64,000 nt of DNA from Patellaria atrata CBS 101060 (lineage: Eukaryota > Ascomycota > Dothideomycetes > Patellariales > Patellariaceae), in contig MU006123.1 in assembly GCA_010093705.1 (NCBI GenBank), positions 1 to 64,000 on the forward strand, read 5' to 3'. The notes under the pieces are model-generated. The model worked only from the letters and a program-made list of their open reading frames with translations, was not told the origin of the DNA and did not search any database. This document shows positions 14,463-26,768 of this stretch, piece by piece (position 1 is the stretch's first letter; the number at the start of each line of letters is the position of its first letter). Both the position numbers and the translations under genes were made by a program.

Positions 14463-15865
14463 TATAGTTAGTTAAAGTCTATTAAATCTTTCTAATTTTA
14501 TCTATTTATAGCTTTTATTATCTTCTTTTTATATTTAATTATAATATTCTTCTATTCTTCCTTTTTCTATTTACGTTTATATAATTTATTATCTATTCTA
14601 ACTATTAAGATTATTATATTTTATATAATTATTAGTCTTTTATAATAAATTTACTTATTCTTTATTTTTTCCTTTAAATCTTAATAGAAAGCGATTATTA
14701 ATAATTTATTAAATTATTCTAATATTAATACTATTTACTAAAATATAATTATATATTTCGAAGTTAATTCTTTTTATCTAAATTCTTAAAACTTTCTTTT
14801 AACTATTTATTATTTATCGACTTTCTTAAAGACGTTCTTAAGCGTTTCTTTAAACTTTAAAAATAATTTAAAAATCTTTATTATTTTATTTTTTTAGTGT
14901 TCTTCACTATTTTTAAAATAGTCTTATATAATAGATTCGAACTATTTTAGAGCGTCTCCTTTAAAGTATATTAATATATTAGGTATATATTTATTATTAT
15001 CTATTAACCTTATTCTCTTATAATAAATCTTTATTTAGATTAAAAATCCTCTTAACTTATCTTATTTTCTATTATATAATACGGGTTTTTTAACTTTCAC
15101 GGTTCACTTTTATAGTAATAATAATTATATAGTAAGTTATTTAAGCTAATTTCTAAGTTTTTAAATTATCTTTTTATTTTTAAGTTTATTAATATATTTA
15201 TATAATGTTTAGATATATTTTTTATCTATTTTTATATTAATTATAGTTAATAATATCGTGTTTAAGTTCTATTATATATTTCTTTATTATATAATAGTTA
15301 TAATATTATAATAAGAGTCTATACTTATTAAGATAAAATTAGATAAATTTAGAAACACGCTTAACTTTTTATTTAATATAATTAACTATAAAGATAAATT
15401 TAGTAAAATAATAAAATATATATAATAATAATATTTTAAATTAGCGATATAATTTATTAACTCCTTAACTTTAGATAACGCTTATAATAAGATAAGACAT
15501 ATTATATAAAAATAATATAATAAGTAAAGTTAAGTTTAAAACTATAATATCTAAATTTATAGATAAGATTAATAGTAAAAATAATTATATAGAATTTAAA
15601 TATATAAAAAAAAGATTATTCTTAAATATTTCTATTTTTTATAGTTAATTTAATATTATTTATATTATTTAATACTTAATATCTTTAAATACTTTAATTA
15701 TTAATTTTATTATATAATCTTTTATTTATATTATTTAGTATTTAATACTTTTAAGTATTTTAATTACTAATCTTATTATATAATCTCTATATTAATTATT
15801 CCGTCCTAATATTTTATATTATTATTTTACTAGTAATACTATCTCTTTATCTTATAATTATAATA
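14463..15865 (-). mobile_element. Element E: partial minus-strand relative of A/B/F
   Basis: This holds an LTR in reverse orientation (15,304-15,865) and about 840 bp of the adjoining gag-side internal region, closely matching element B near 31,030-31,870. The internal part ends abruptly where element A's 3' LTR begins. The rest of E is not in the window, so this is a truncated fossil. Confidence 0.7.
15304..15865 (-). repeat. LTR of element E (reverse orientation)
   Basis: About 562 bp, starting TATTATAATAAGAG and ending with the reverse of the family's LTR start. It is slightly shorter and more RIP-altered than the 577-bp LTRs of B and G. Confidence 0.7.
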
Positions 15866-16963
15866 ATAATAAAGTTTAAAATTAAAAATTATAATATAAT
15901 TAAAGAATATTTAATTTATTATATTATATTATTTTATAATTTTATAGTTTTTTTATTTTTTTCTAATTATATAATTTATTATATTTTATATAATTATAAA
16001 TATAAAAGAAAAATTATAAAAGAAAAAATATAATTAATTATATTTTTAATTATTAATTTAGTTTTTAATTATTATTTTTTATAAAATAATAATATTTTAA
16101 TATAGTTTATAAATAAGTAGTATATATAAACGAGCGATATATATAAACGAGCGATATACTTTTCCATTTTATTATAACCTTTAAATTTAATTATATAGTT
16201 ATAACTTAAAAAAATTAATTATATTTAATTAAATTCTTTTCTTTAAATATTTCTTTATCCTTTTAATAAATTTATATATTATATTTAATCTTTCTATATC
16301 TTTTATAATGTTATAAATATAATAATTCTTTCTTTATTAAACTCTTTTCCTTTAACTTTCTATTTAATTATCGTTTAATAATTTCTTTTTAAATAATTAA
16401 TTCTTATTTATTTTATATATTAAATATTTCTTCTATTTATATATATATTTTTTTAGCCTATTATCGCTTTATAAATATCTTATTAGCTTTTTAAAACGTT
16501 TAAATATTATTATATATAAGTGTTATTTTATAAATAATAAACTTTATACCCTTTATTAATTATTTAATAATTAAGAAAATAGTATTTAAAGAACTTTCTT
16601 AATATTAAACTATTTAATTCTTAATATATTTAGATTATAAAATAGTTTTTTTAAAATTATTTAATATTTAAAAGATTTATAAATTAGTAATAAAGAAAAA
16701 AGATTTAATTAATATTAATATTTATAGCTTTATATTAAGCTTTAAAATAATAGTTTAAAGATTATAAAAGATTAGATTAATATTAAAGAAATTTATTTAA
16801 ATATTTCTAATTATTATAATATTAATATAAAGGTTTTTAAATATAATAAAAAACTTAGTTTTAATAATATAATTAATATAAACTTTAATAAAGACTTTAA
16901 ATTCTCGATTATATATTTATTTTAATATATTAAAATATCTAATATTTAAAGATTAGATAAAAT
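15866..16963. other. AT-rich DNA, possible left part of a DNA transposon
   Basis: No gene. This AT-rich DNA lies between element E and element F. It includes the tandem repeat at 16,122-16,155 and one arm of a possible inverted repeat (about 16,100-16,160) matching about 39,888-39,945. The last five bases, AAAAT, are the left TSD of element F. Confidence 0.5.
16122..16155 (+). repeat. Two tandem copies of a 17-bp unit
   Basis: The unit ATATATAAACGAGCGAT occurs twice in a row with no differences, an island of CpG in AT-rich DNA. It sits in the possible inverted-repeat arm of the split DNA transposon. Confidence 0.85.
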
Positions 16964-17588
16964 TATTACGGCTATAAGTTATAAAAATATATAGATAATA
17001 AATAAGAGGAAAGAAGGAATACTATTTAGGAAAATTATAGATAAAATAAGTAATAACGAATTATATAATTTAGATATTTAGATATTTAGACGTTTAGATT
17101 ATAAAGAACGACTAAATAACTAAACGATTAGAACGACTAGGAAGAATTATATAATTTAAATATTTAGATATTTAGATATTTTAGTTATAGAGAATAATTA
17201 AACGATTAAATAACTAAAATAACTAGAATATAGATAATTAAATTAGTTATAAAGGATAAAAATATTTAAAAATAATCTTTTCTTTATATATTTAGATTCT
17301 TTATAATTATTTTTACTATTAATTTTATCTATAAATTTAGATATTATAGTTTTAAACTTAACTTTATTTATTATACTATTTCTATATAATACGTCTTATC
17401 TTATTATAAGTATTACCCGAAGTTAAGGAGTTAACGAGTTATATTATTAACTTAAAATATCTTTTATTATATATATTCTATCACTTTACTAAATCTATTC
17501 TTATAGTTAATTACGTTAAATGAAAAGCTAGATACGTTTTTAGACTTATCTAGCTTTATCTCGATAAGTATAAACTCCCGTTATAATA
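16964..17588 (+). repeat. 5' LTR of element F
   Basis: A 625-bp LTR starting TATTACGGCTATAA. Its U3 half differs from the LTRs of A, B, E and G, while the R-U5 half is shared with them. Confidence 0.85.
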
Positions 17589-18578
17589 TTATAATTATCA
17601 CGTAGTAGGAAAGCGTATAATAGATTTAAATACGATATTATTAGCTATAGCTAATATAAAAACGGATAAAAAATATATTTAAGTGTTATATAAATATATT
17701 AATAAATTTAAAAGTAAAAAGATAGTTTAAAAATTTAGGAATTAACTTAAATAATTTATTATATAGTTACTTTTACTATAAAGATAAATCGCGAAAATTA
17801 AAAAACCTATACCGTATAATAGTAAATGAGATAAGTTAAAAGGATTCTTAACTTAAATAAGAATTTATTATAAGAAAATAAGATTAATAGATAATAATAA
17901 ATATATATTTAATATATTAATATATCTTAAAGAAGATATTTTAGAATAATTTAAATCTATTATATAAGACTATCTTAAAAATAATAAAGAATATTAGAAA
18001 GACGAGATAATTAAGATCTTTAAGTTATTTTTAAAATTTAAAGAAACACTTAAAAACGTCTTTAAAGAAATCGACGAATAATAAATAATTAAAAGAAAAC
18101 TTTAAAGACTTAAATAGAAAAAGTTAATCTTAAAATATATAACTATATTTTAATAAGTAGTATTAATATTAAATTAGCCTAATAAATTATTAATAATCGC
18201 TTTCTATTAAGATTTAAAGGAAGAAGTAAAGAACGAGTAAATTTATTATAAAAGATTAATAACTATATAAAACGTAATAACCTTAATAGTTAAAATAGAT
18301 AATAGATTATATAAGTGTAAATAGGAAAAGAGAGGATAGAAGAATATTATAATTAAATATAAAAAGAAAATAATAAAGGTTATAAATAAATAAGATTAAA
18401 AAGATCTAATAGACCTTAATTAACTATAATAGATAAAATAAAAGAAGTTAAAGAAATAATAATAATTTATTTAAGAAAAAAAAGAGCGTTTTATAAATAA
18501 AATATATTTATAATATAAAGAAATAGAATATTTTAAGAAAAACTATTTATAGAAGATATAATTATCCTCGCGATATAA

Positions 18579-19155
18579 TATTATAACGGGAGTCTATACT
18601 TATCGAGACGGAACTAGATAAGTCTAGAAACGCGTCTAGCTTTTTACTTAACGTGGTTAACTATAGAGATAGGTTTAGTAAAATAATAAGATTTATATAA
18701 TAAAGATACTTTAAGTTATTAATATAACTTACTAACTTCTTAACTTTAAGTAATACTCACGATAAGATAAGACGTATTATATAGAAATAACGTAATAAGT
18801 GAAGTTAAGTTTAAAACTATAATATCTAAATCTATAGGTAAGATTAATAGTAAGAGTAACTATAAAGAATTTAAATATATAAGGAAAAGATTATTCTTAA
18901 ATATTCTTATTCTTCTATAGCTAATTTAATATTAATCGCTCTACTCGCTCTACTCGCTCCTATATATATCGAGTATATTAATTACCTTAATTACGTTAAT
19001 CGTTCTACTCGCTCTACTCGCTCCTATATACGTCGAGCACGTCGAGTACCCCGATTACGTCACGTGACTTACCGTCCCGCGATAGTTATTCCGCTCTATC
19101 GTTTTATACTAACGTTCTATTAGTAATACTATATCTTCATTTTATAACTATAATA
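18579..19155 (-). repeat. Left (3') LTR of element B
   Basis: 577 bp, the best preserved LTR of the family in the window. U3 carries two copies of a CTCTACTCG-type tandem block (18,937-18,960 and 19,001-19,024) and the palindrome GTCACGTGAC at 19,059-19,068. Confidence 0.85.
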
Positions 19156-20262
19156 CTATCCTCTCTTTTTATAGCTTTTATCTTAAAAGTATTATATTAT
19201 TACTTCCTAGCTATAAAGTATAGTCCTACTACTTTTATTATATCGTAAGCTTCTTTTAACTCTCTCTTTATCGAAGATACCGAAAGCTAAAAACTCGATA
19301 GCCCGCCGTTATCGTTAAATATTAAAGATAAACTTCTTTAGTTCTATAATATCTTCCTTTTATTTTATTTATCGTTCCTATAATTTTATTTATTACGTTA
19401 ATCTAAAGATTAGTCGCTATAGTGAATATCTTCGCACTATTTATAAATATAATTTAGTTTTATCTAAAGAGGAGTTCGTTTATATAGATAATCTTATATC
19501 TTCCCTTTATTCTTAACTCGATTTTATTAAGGAGAAATAAGAGCTTCTTTAAATATAATAGTCGTTTATTTTCTCTAATATTTATCGCCTTTATAAGTAG
19601 CTCCGCTTAGTTAAATCTTATTACGGTAAGCTACTTACTCGCGAATTTATATCTATTAAGAAGTTAAAGATTTTAAAACGAGAAGTTAAAAGATAATAAA
19701 CTTTCTTAAGCGTCTTTATTTTCTTTCTCGCTATATCTTCTTCTAGTTAGTTTAAGTTAGATTTCACGGGTCTAAAAATCCCTAGTTTTAACGATAAAAC
19801 TATTTAAAACCTTAATAGTAATTTATAAAGTATTTAAATAGTTTCTATATATTATTTATATATTTATAGTCTTTCTATTTTATTAAATACTTCTATTAAC
19901 CGTCTATTTCCTATAGATTTAAGATATATTCTACTTTATAGATATCTTCTTCCTCTAGTTTTATAGATTATATTTAGAGTTTAATATTAGTGTATACTAG
20001 TTTTAGAAGCGATATATAGAAAACTAGATATATCTTTATTTTTTTAGATAATTCTAATTTATAATTAACTTTCCCTTTAATCTATTTAACTTTAAATAGT
20101 CCGATTTTCTTATAGTTTAGTTTCTTATTAGGTCGCCTTATCTTAAGATTTTTTTATAATAAGTAAACTTTATCTCTCTTTTTAAAGGTTAATTTTAACG
20201 ATTTATACTAGTTACTATACTTTATAGCTTTTATTATCTAAAAAGCTATATCTTATAATAGT

Positions 20263-20486
20263 TATAATAACTATTATCTATCGATCTTTCTACTTTCTTA
20301 TATTTAGCGGGTTTATTTATATTTAGTTTAATTATATTATTAGGAAATTTTATTAACTAATAAAGCTACTTAAGTTTATAATTATTATTTATAATTCTCT
20401 CTTTTTCTTAACTTAATCTCTTTACTTAATAATAGTTATATATAGTTAATATTAATAGATTAGCTCTTAACACTATAAATATTATA
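20263..20486 (+). repeat. 5' LTR of element C
   Basis: A 224-bp LTR matching 26,545-26,768 with mainly C/T-type differences. It starts TATAATAACTATTATC and ends ATATTATA. Confidence 0.85.
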
Positions 20487-23400
20487 TTAAATTAAGTTTA
20501 ATATAATTATAGCCTCTAGAAAGGCGATATAATATTTTAATTAAAACGTGATATTAGTCTAGTTAATAACTAATTACGGATAATTAAAATATCGATAAGT
20601 AGCTAGCTTTATTAATATAAAGAGAGAATAAATACTAAGATTTACTAAAAAGTAAAGACTTATTATAATCACTTACGAAAAGTATTCGTAGAGTGGGAAA
20701 GAGTAGAAATTAAAGATAGCTAAACTTAATAATATTAGAGAGTTAGAGAGTGAAACGATCCACGATAACCCCTTAATAACGATACTAAAATAGTAATAAA
20801 ACGATAAAAGGAAGTAGAGAAGCTTTAAATATTTAAAATAAAGCTTAATAATACTATTAATAAGAATTATTATCGAAGAACTTATAATAGATAATTTCTA
20901 AAAAATACGGAATAATCTTAAAAATAATTTTAAAAGTAAAGTATAATATATAGAGACGATTACTAGCCTAAAAAAAATCCTTTATAATATAGAAGACGTA
21001 ATAAAATAGATAGAGAAGGAACTATTCACGATTATAATAGAGTATATTAAGATAATATTATCTATAATAGCACGATATCTTTAGGTTAAGAAGATTATCG
21101 ACTTATATAATAAGATATAAAAGGATTTATAGTTAAAAATAGATATTCTTAAGAAGAATAAGATAATTATTATAGACTTTTAAAATAAAGTTAAAACACT
21201 ATAAGAATAGTTATAATAGGCTAAAAAATAATATTTTATCTACTTTATATAATTCGAATCTAAAACTTCTAGGGCTAGCCGTAAAAGATTAAAGAAATTC
21301 CCTAATCTATCTATCTTAACTAATAATAAAGATCTTACTTATAAAGTCTAGAAGAGTTAGATAAAAGATAAATTCGAGATTAATATTAATTAATATAAAA
21401 TAGAACGGGCTAAGATAGCTTATATAAAGATATAAGTTAGAGATTATATATCCCTCTATCTATACTCTCTTATAGAAGTTAAAGCCGAAGATAATAAATT
21501 ATTTATAATAAAAGAGTTATATAAATTCTTAGATTAAGTTTTAAAAGATTCTTATAAACGTTTAACGGCTAAAGATAATCTAAAAAAAATTAAAATAGGG
21601 CTATTTAATAAACTTTACTAACTTTTAAGCTAAATTTATACGCTTAGCTATTAAAGTTAAGGTTCTACGAGACTAATAGAAGAAAGAGATTCACGATAAA
21701 CTATATAGCTTTTTACGTTAGTTAATATCTCTTTAAAGTGTTAACGATAGTATTATCTTTAAAGTCTACTATAAATAGGCTATATTATAAGCTCGAGGTC
21801 TCGAGAAGTTAAGCGAGGAGAGTAAGGAACGAAATAAGAATAAAAATAAGAAATCTCTTAATATAATACTAAGTTTTACCTTAATTATAATAAAGACGAT
21901 AATATTTTAAGCCGTTTTAGCTATATCTTTAATAATAAATATATCTATTCTTAAGACGATAATATTCTTAGGCTCGTGTTATAATTATAATAAACTAGGC
22001 TATCGAGCTATAGACTATAAATAATTAAAGATTAGTAAGATAGCTAAAATTAAAGTAATAATTAAAGAGGAGTTTAACTAGAATTTAGATTTAGAAAATA
22101 AATAATTTTAAGTAAAAACTCCGCTTTAGAGTTAATAGTTAAAGTATTATAAACTTTAATTAACGAGTTAATCACGGAAAAACTATTCGTTATACTCTAT
22201 AAAATCTTAAAGAATAGTATCGCTATATAATTTAGAGCGTTAATTAATATTAGAGCTTAAAGCTATATACTACTATATAAGAAATAGTTACCGGTACTAA
22301 AACGATAATTAGAAATCACCGTTATAAAGATAAAGTAAAAGATTATTATTAGGTCTTTTAATAGTATAAAAGCGATACTAATTATCTAGCTATTTAAAGT
22401 AAATATTATACTAGATAATTATAGATAAATAGTACCTATCTTAGTAATAAATATAGGTTATCGCGATATACTTATTAGTATAGAATAGTTTATAAAGATA
22501 GATAGATTACCTAATTATTAAAACTAGTATATCTTCTAACCCCCTTAAGTAGTAGTAAAAGAAGATTAATAAAGAGATATTATTATTCTAAAATTTAAGC
22601 TATAGATATTATCTAACCTAGAATATTAAATAGATCTAAAACGATAAGACTAGAAGTTTAATAAGAGAGAATAATATTAACTACGCTATTAATAGGGGTA
22701 GAAGAAGAAGTCGAAGCTATTTAAATAGAAGATATTTATCTCTTAATTTAAAGAGATAAAGTTAGGTATTTAGAAGATAAATACGGAGTTATAAGATAAA
22801 TTAGAGGTTAAAGTAGAGCTTAAAGATAATCTAAAGTCTAGACTACTCTAATAAGTTAATATATTAAGCGTAAAGCTTAATATTTATCTAGTTAATATCG
22901 ATAATTACCTATAAAATATAAAGCGGTAAGATATAGTTATTAGAGCTATAAGTTTATACGAGATTAACTCTCTAATATAAGATAAGTTAGATAAAAATCC
23001 ACTTCTAAATAATAAAGAGAATCTTAAAGAGCTAATACTTTAAAAATTACTATCTAAATATTACTATCTAGCCCACGTGTTCTTTAAACGTGTATTAGAT
23101 ATATTAGTACTTTATAAAGACGAGATTAACTATAATATCGTACTCGATAATAATAATAATTTAGCGTTAAGTCCTCTTTATAATATACTTATCGAGTATC
23201 TATAACTAATAAAGAACTATCTAAAAGAATACCTTTAAAAGAGTTTTATTATACTAAGTGACGTATTATATATTTTACTAATATTATTCGCGAAGAAACT
23301 TAAAGAAGGATAGAGATTCTATATTAACTATTATAAGTTAAATCTTATTATAAAGAAAGATAAGTATCTATTATCCTTAATTAAAGAGACGTTAACTAGA

Positions 23401-26400
23401 TTAAGAACGGTTAAGATCTTTATAAAATTAGATATTAGATAAACCTTCTATTAAATATAGATAAAAGAGTTAATAGAAGATTTTACTATATTTTAAATAT
23501 AGTATAATTCTTTTAAATATAAAATATTACCCTTTAGCTTATATAATAGGCTAATATTATTCTAATAGTTTATTAATAAGGTTCTTTAGAAATATTTAGA
23601 TAACTTTTATATAGCCTATATTAATAATATTCTAATCTACTCTATCTATCCACTAGAATATCGAGTTTATATTATAAAAGTACTAGAAGCGTTAAACGAG
23701 GCCGGGCTATAAGTCGATATTAAGAAAAGCGAGTTCTATATCACTAAGATAAAATTTTTAGGCTTTATAATTAGTATAGATAGAATCACGATAAATCTTA
23801 ATAAGATAGAAGTGATACGAAACTAGGCCTTATCGATAAATATTAAAGATATATAATTATTTAATAGCTTTTATAACTTTTATCGGAAATTTCTAGAGAA
23901 GTTTAGAAGAGTGATTAAACTATTAATATTATAAACTTATAAGGGCTTTAAAGGTTACTTAAAGATCTAAAATATAAGGCTTTTAAAAAAGTAAAAGTAT
24001 TAGTCTTATCTAATTAAGTTTTAGCCCACTATAACCCCTAGTTAGAAACGCGGGCTAAAATAGATTATAGTAATAAAGTAGTTACCGGCGTTCTATTATA
24101 GAAATATAAAGATATATAAAGACTAATAATCTTCTAATCTAAGTCTTTAAGCGAGATAGAGATAAAATACCTAATTCACGATAAAGAGATACTCGCTATC
24201 GTCTAAGTCCTTAAGGAATAGAGAAGTATACTAATCGAATTATAGTAAATACTCTTTATAGTGATTATAAATTATAAAGTATTAGAATACTTCTCTATAA
24301 AGCGTCTACTAAACGTTTATTAAACTTAATAAAGTGAAAAGCTAGCTAACTATAACTTTAAGATAATTTACCGGCCTAGAGTATAGAATATAGTAGTAAA
24401 TACTCTCTTTTAGAAGTAAGAAGACCTAAAAACGGCTAAAGAGAAAGATATTATAATAAGGACTTAAATAATAATAATATTAAAGATAATTATATCGCTA
24501 GTAAAGTTATTAGAAATACTATAAAGAAGTTTATAAAAAGTATTAACTAAACTAACTAAGATAGTCTTAATTAAAATCCCTTAAAAGAACGGTATCCTTA
24601 AACTATTAATACTTACTACTAAAGAAGAAAAAGATAATAGGTTTAGAGTAGAAAGAAGAGATCTAAATATACCCCTTTAAGATAAAGGATATATTTAAGA
24701 AATTCCGCGGTAACTTTAGAGTAACGAAACTTAGGATTAAATATAAATTAAAGAAATCTTTAAACCACCTAAATAAGCTAATAAAACGGCCAGGGTTAAA
24801 GAACCGATAAAAGAGCTTAGGATCTATAATAAGATAGCCGGGCTAGCGGAACCTAGATAGATAAAAGAGAATAAAGTAATATTAATTAAGTTAATTAATT
24901 AAATAATAGCCGTAAATAGAAGTTATAAGTTATTAAAGACCTTCTAAAAATAAGTTAAAGTATCCGAGAATAAATAGAAACTACGAAACGGCCTATTAAT
25001 TTATTATAATAGATTAATAGTACTAGATATAAATAACTACTAGACCTACTTAATTAAAGAAACTTATAACGCCTATATTATAGGCTATCTAGGTATAAAA
25101 AAGACGAAAGAATTATTATAATATTAATATTACTAGTTAGAACTATTTAATAACGTGGATAGATATATCTAGAATTACTATATATATCGAAAAACATATA
25201 TATCTCGAGATAAGACTCTAGAATTACTAAAACCACTATCTATTAAAGATAAATATTAATAATATATTTTATTCGATTTTAAGTCGTTTCTAAAAGATAA
25301 GTATAACTTTAAAGTCGCTTTTATAGTTATAAATAAGCTTAGAAAGAGAGTTATCTCTATATTATATACGAAAAAGGTCACCGTAACTCTAATAGTAAAA
25401 CTATACTTTAAATATATTTTCCGGATCTACGGTATACTAGAGATAGTAACGTCGGATAAAGACCCTTAATTTATCTTAACCTTTATAGACGAGCTCTATA
25501 AATTAATAGGCGTTAAGTAGAAGCTATTAATAGTATACTATTTATAGATAAATAGGGGTATAAAGATTATTAATTAATATATTAATCTACGATTAAGGCT
25601 AGCGGTAAATTATTACTAAGATAATTAGTTAGAACTACTACTAGCTATAAATTTCGTATAAGCTACGCTTTTATACGAATTTATAGGAATATCGCCGTTC
25701 GAATTAGAATTCGGATACTAGCCGTAGATACACTTTAATTAGCACGAATATATAGATTTAAACACCTATAAAACCGTTAAAAAACGTATAAGTCGAGAAG
25801 AAGCCTAATAATTTATAAAACGTACTTATAATACTATTAAATAGACTAGAAAGAATCTTTCTCGTACTTAGATTACTTAGGCTAAAGCGGCTAATAAGCA
25901 TTAAAAAGAGCTAGACTTTAGACCGGGCGATTATATCTTCGTAATAAGAAAAGGTTAAATAATAGATAAACTAAGTGTAAAGCTAAATTACTAGAACGCC
26001 GGGCCGTATAAAATTATTAGTATAAAAGACTATTTTTATATTATAGACCTACCTTCTAATATAAAAATAGATAAAGTATTCTATATAGATCGACTATAGA
26101 AAGCTTCTATAGACCCCCTACCGGGGTAATAGCTAGAACCACCACTATTAATAAAGATAAATAGAGAGTCGGAGTACGAAGTTAAAGAGATATTAGTAAG
26201 CCGAATCTTTTATAAAAAACTCGAGTATAAAGTTAACTAGATCGGCTATAATCTAGACAATACCTAGTATCCGGTATATAACTTTATCGGATACTTATAT
26301 AAGATACGGAGCTTCTATAAATAACGACTAGACGAAGCCGGGCCGTTAAAACGACTAGATAAATAACTCCGAGTGTATTAAATAGATAACTCTAAACTAG

Positions 26401-26544
26401 AGCTATATATTAATAATAATATTACTAAAAAGAACGGGCCTATATAAGCTTAAAGGCGTCGAAAACGTCTAAAATAAAATAACTTTATAAAAGATAATAT
26501 TATATTAAAATTAAGGCCGATTTCTATTTTAAGAAAGGGGATAA

Positions 26545-26768
26545 TATAATAATTATTATCTATCGATCTTTCTACTTTCCTATATTTAGCGGGTTTACTT
26601 ATATTTAGCTTAATTATATTATTAGGAAATTCTATTAGTCGATAAGGCTACTTAAGCTTATAATTATTATCTATAACTCTCTCTTTTTCTTAACTTAATC
26701 TCTTTACTTAGTAGTAGTTATATATAGCTAATATTAATAGATTAGCTCTTAATACTATAGATATTATA
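26545..26768 (+). repeat. 3' LTR of element C
   Basis: Equal in length to the 5' LTR. It directly follows a purine-rich tract (AAGAAAGGGGATAA) and is followed by the ATAGC duplication. Confidence 0.85.

Larger units (their letters stand above)
20263..26768 (+). mobile_element. Element C: Ty3/chromovirus LTR retrotransposon inside B
   Basis: Two 224-bp LTRs (20,263-20,486 and 26,545-26,768) are flanked by ATAGT (20,258-20,262) and ATAGC (26,769-26,773), with B continuing on both sides. In order it carries a gag region, protease, a recognisable Ty3-type reverse transcriptase (about 23,250-23,650), RNase H, integrase with a zinc-binding-like start (about 25,100), and a chromodomain-like tail at about 26,170-26,310. 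A purine tract precedes the 3' LTR. At 6.5 kb it looks whole in length but is broken by many RIP-type changes. It is a different family from A/B/F, the youngest in the stack and the most GC-rich. Confidence 0.85.

Noticed and set aside
16122-16155. Tandem 17-bp unit as a CRISPR-like array
   Set aside because: Only two directly abutting copies without spacers, in a eukaryotic genome.
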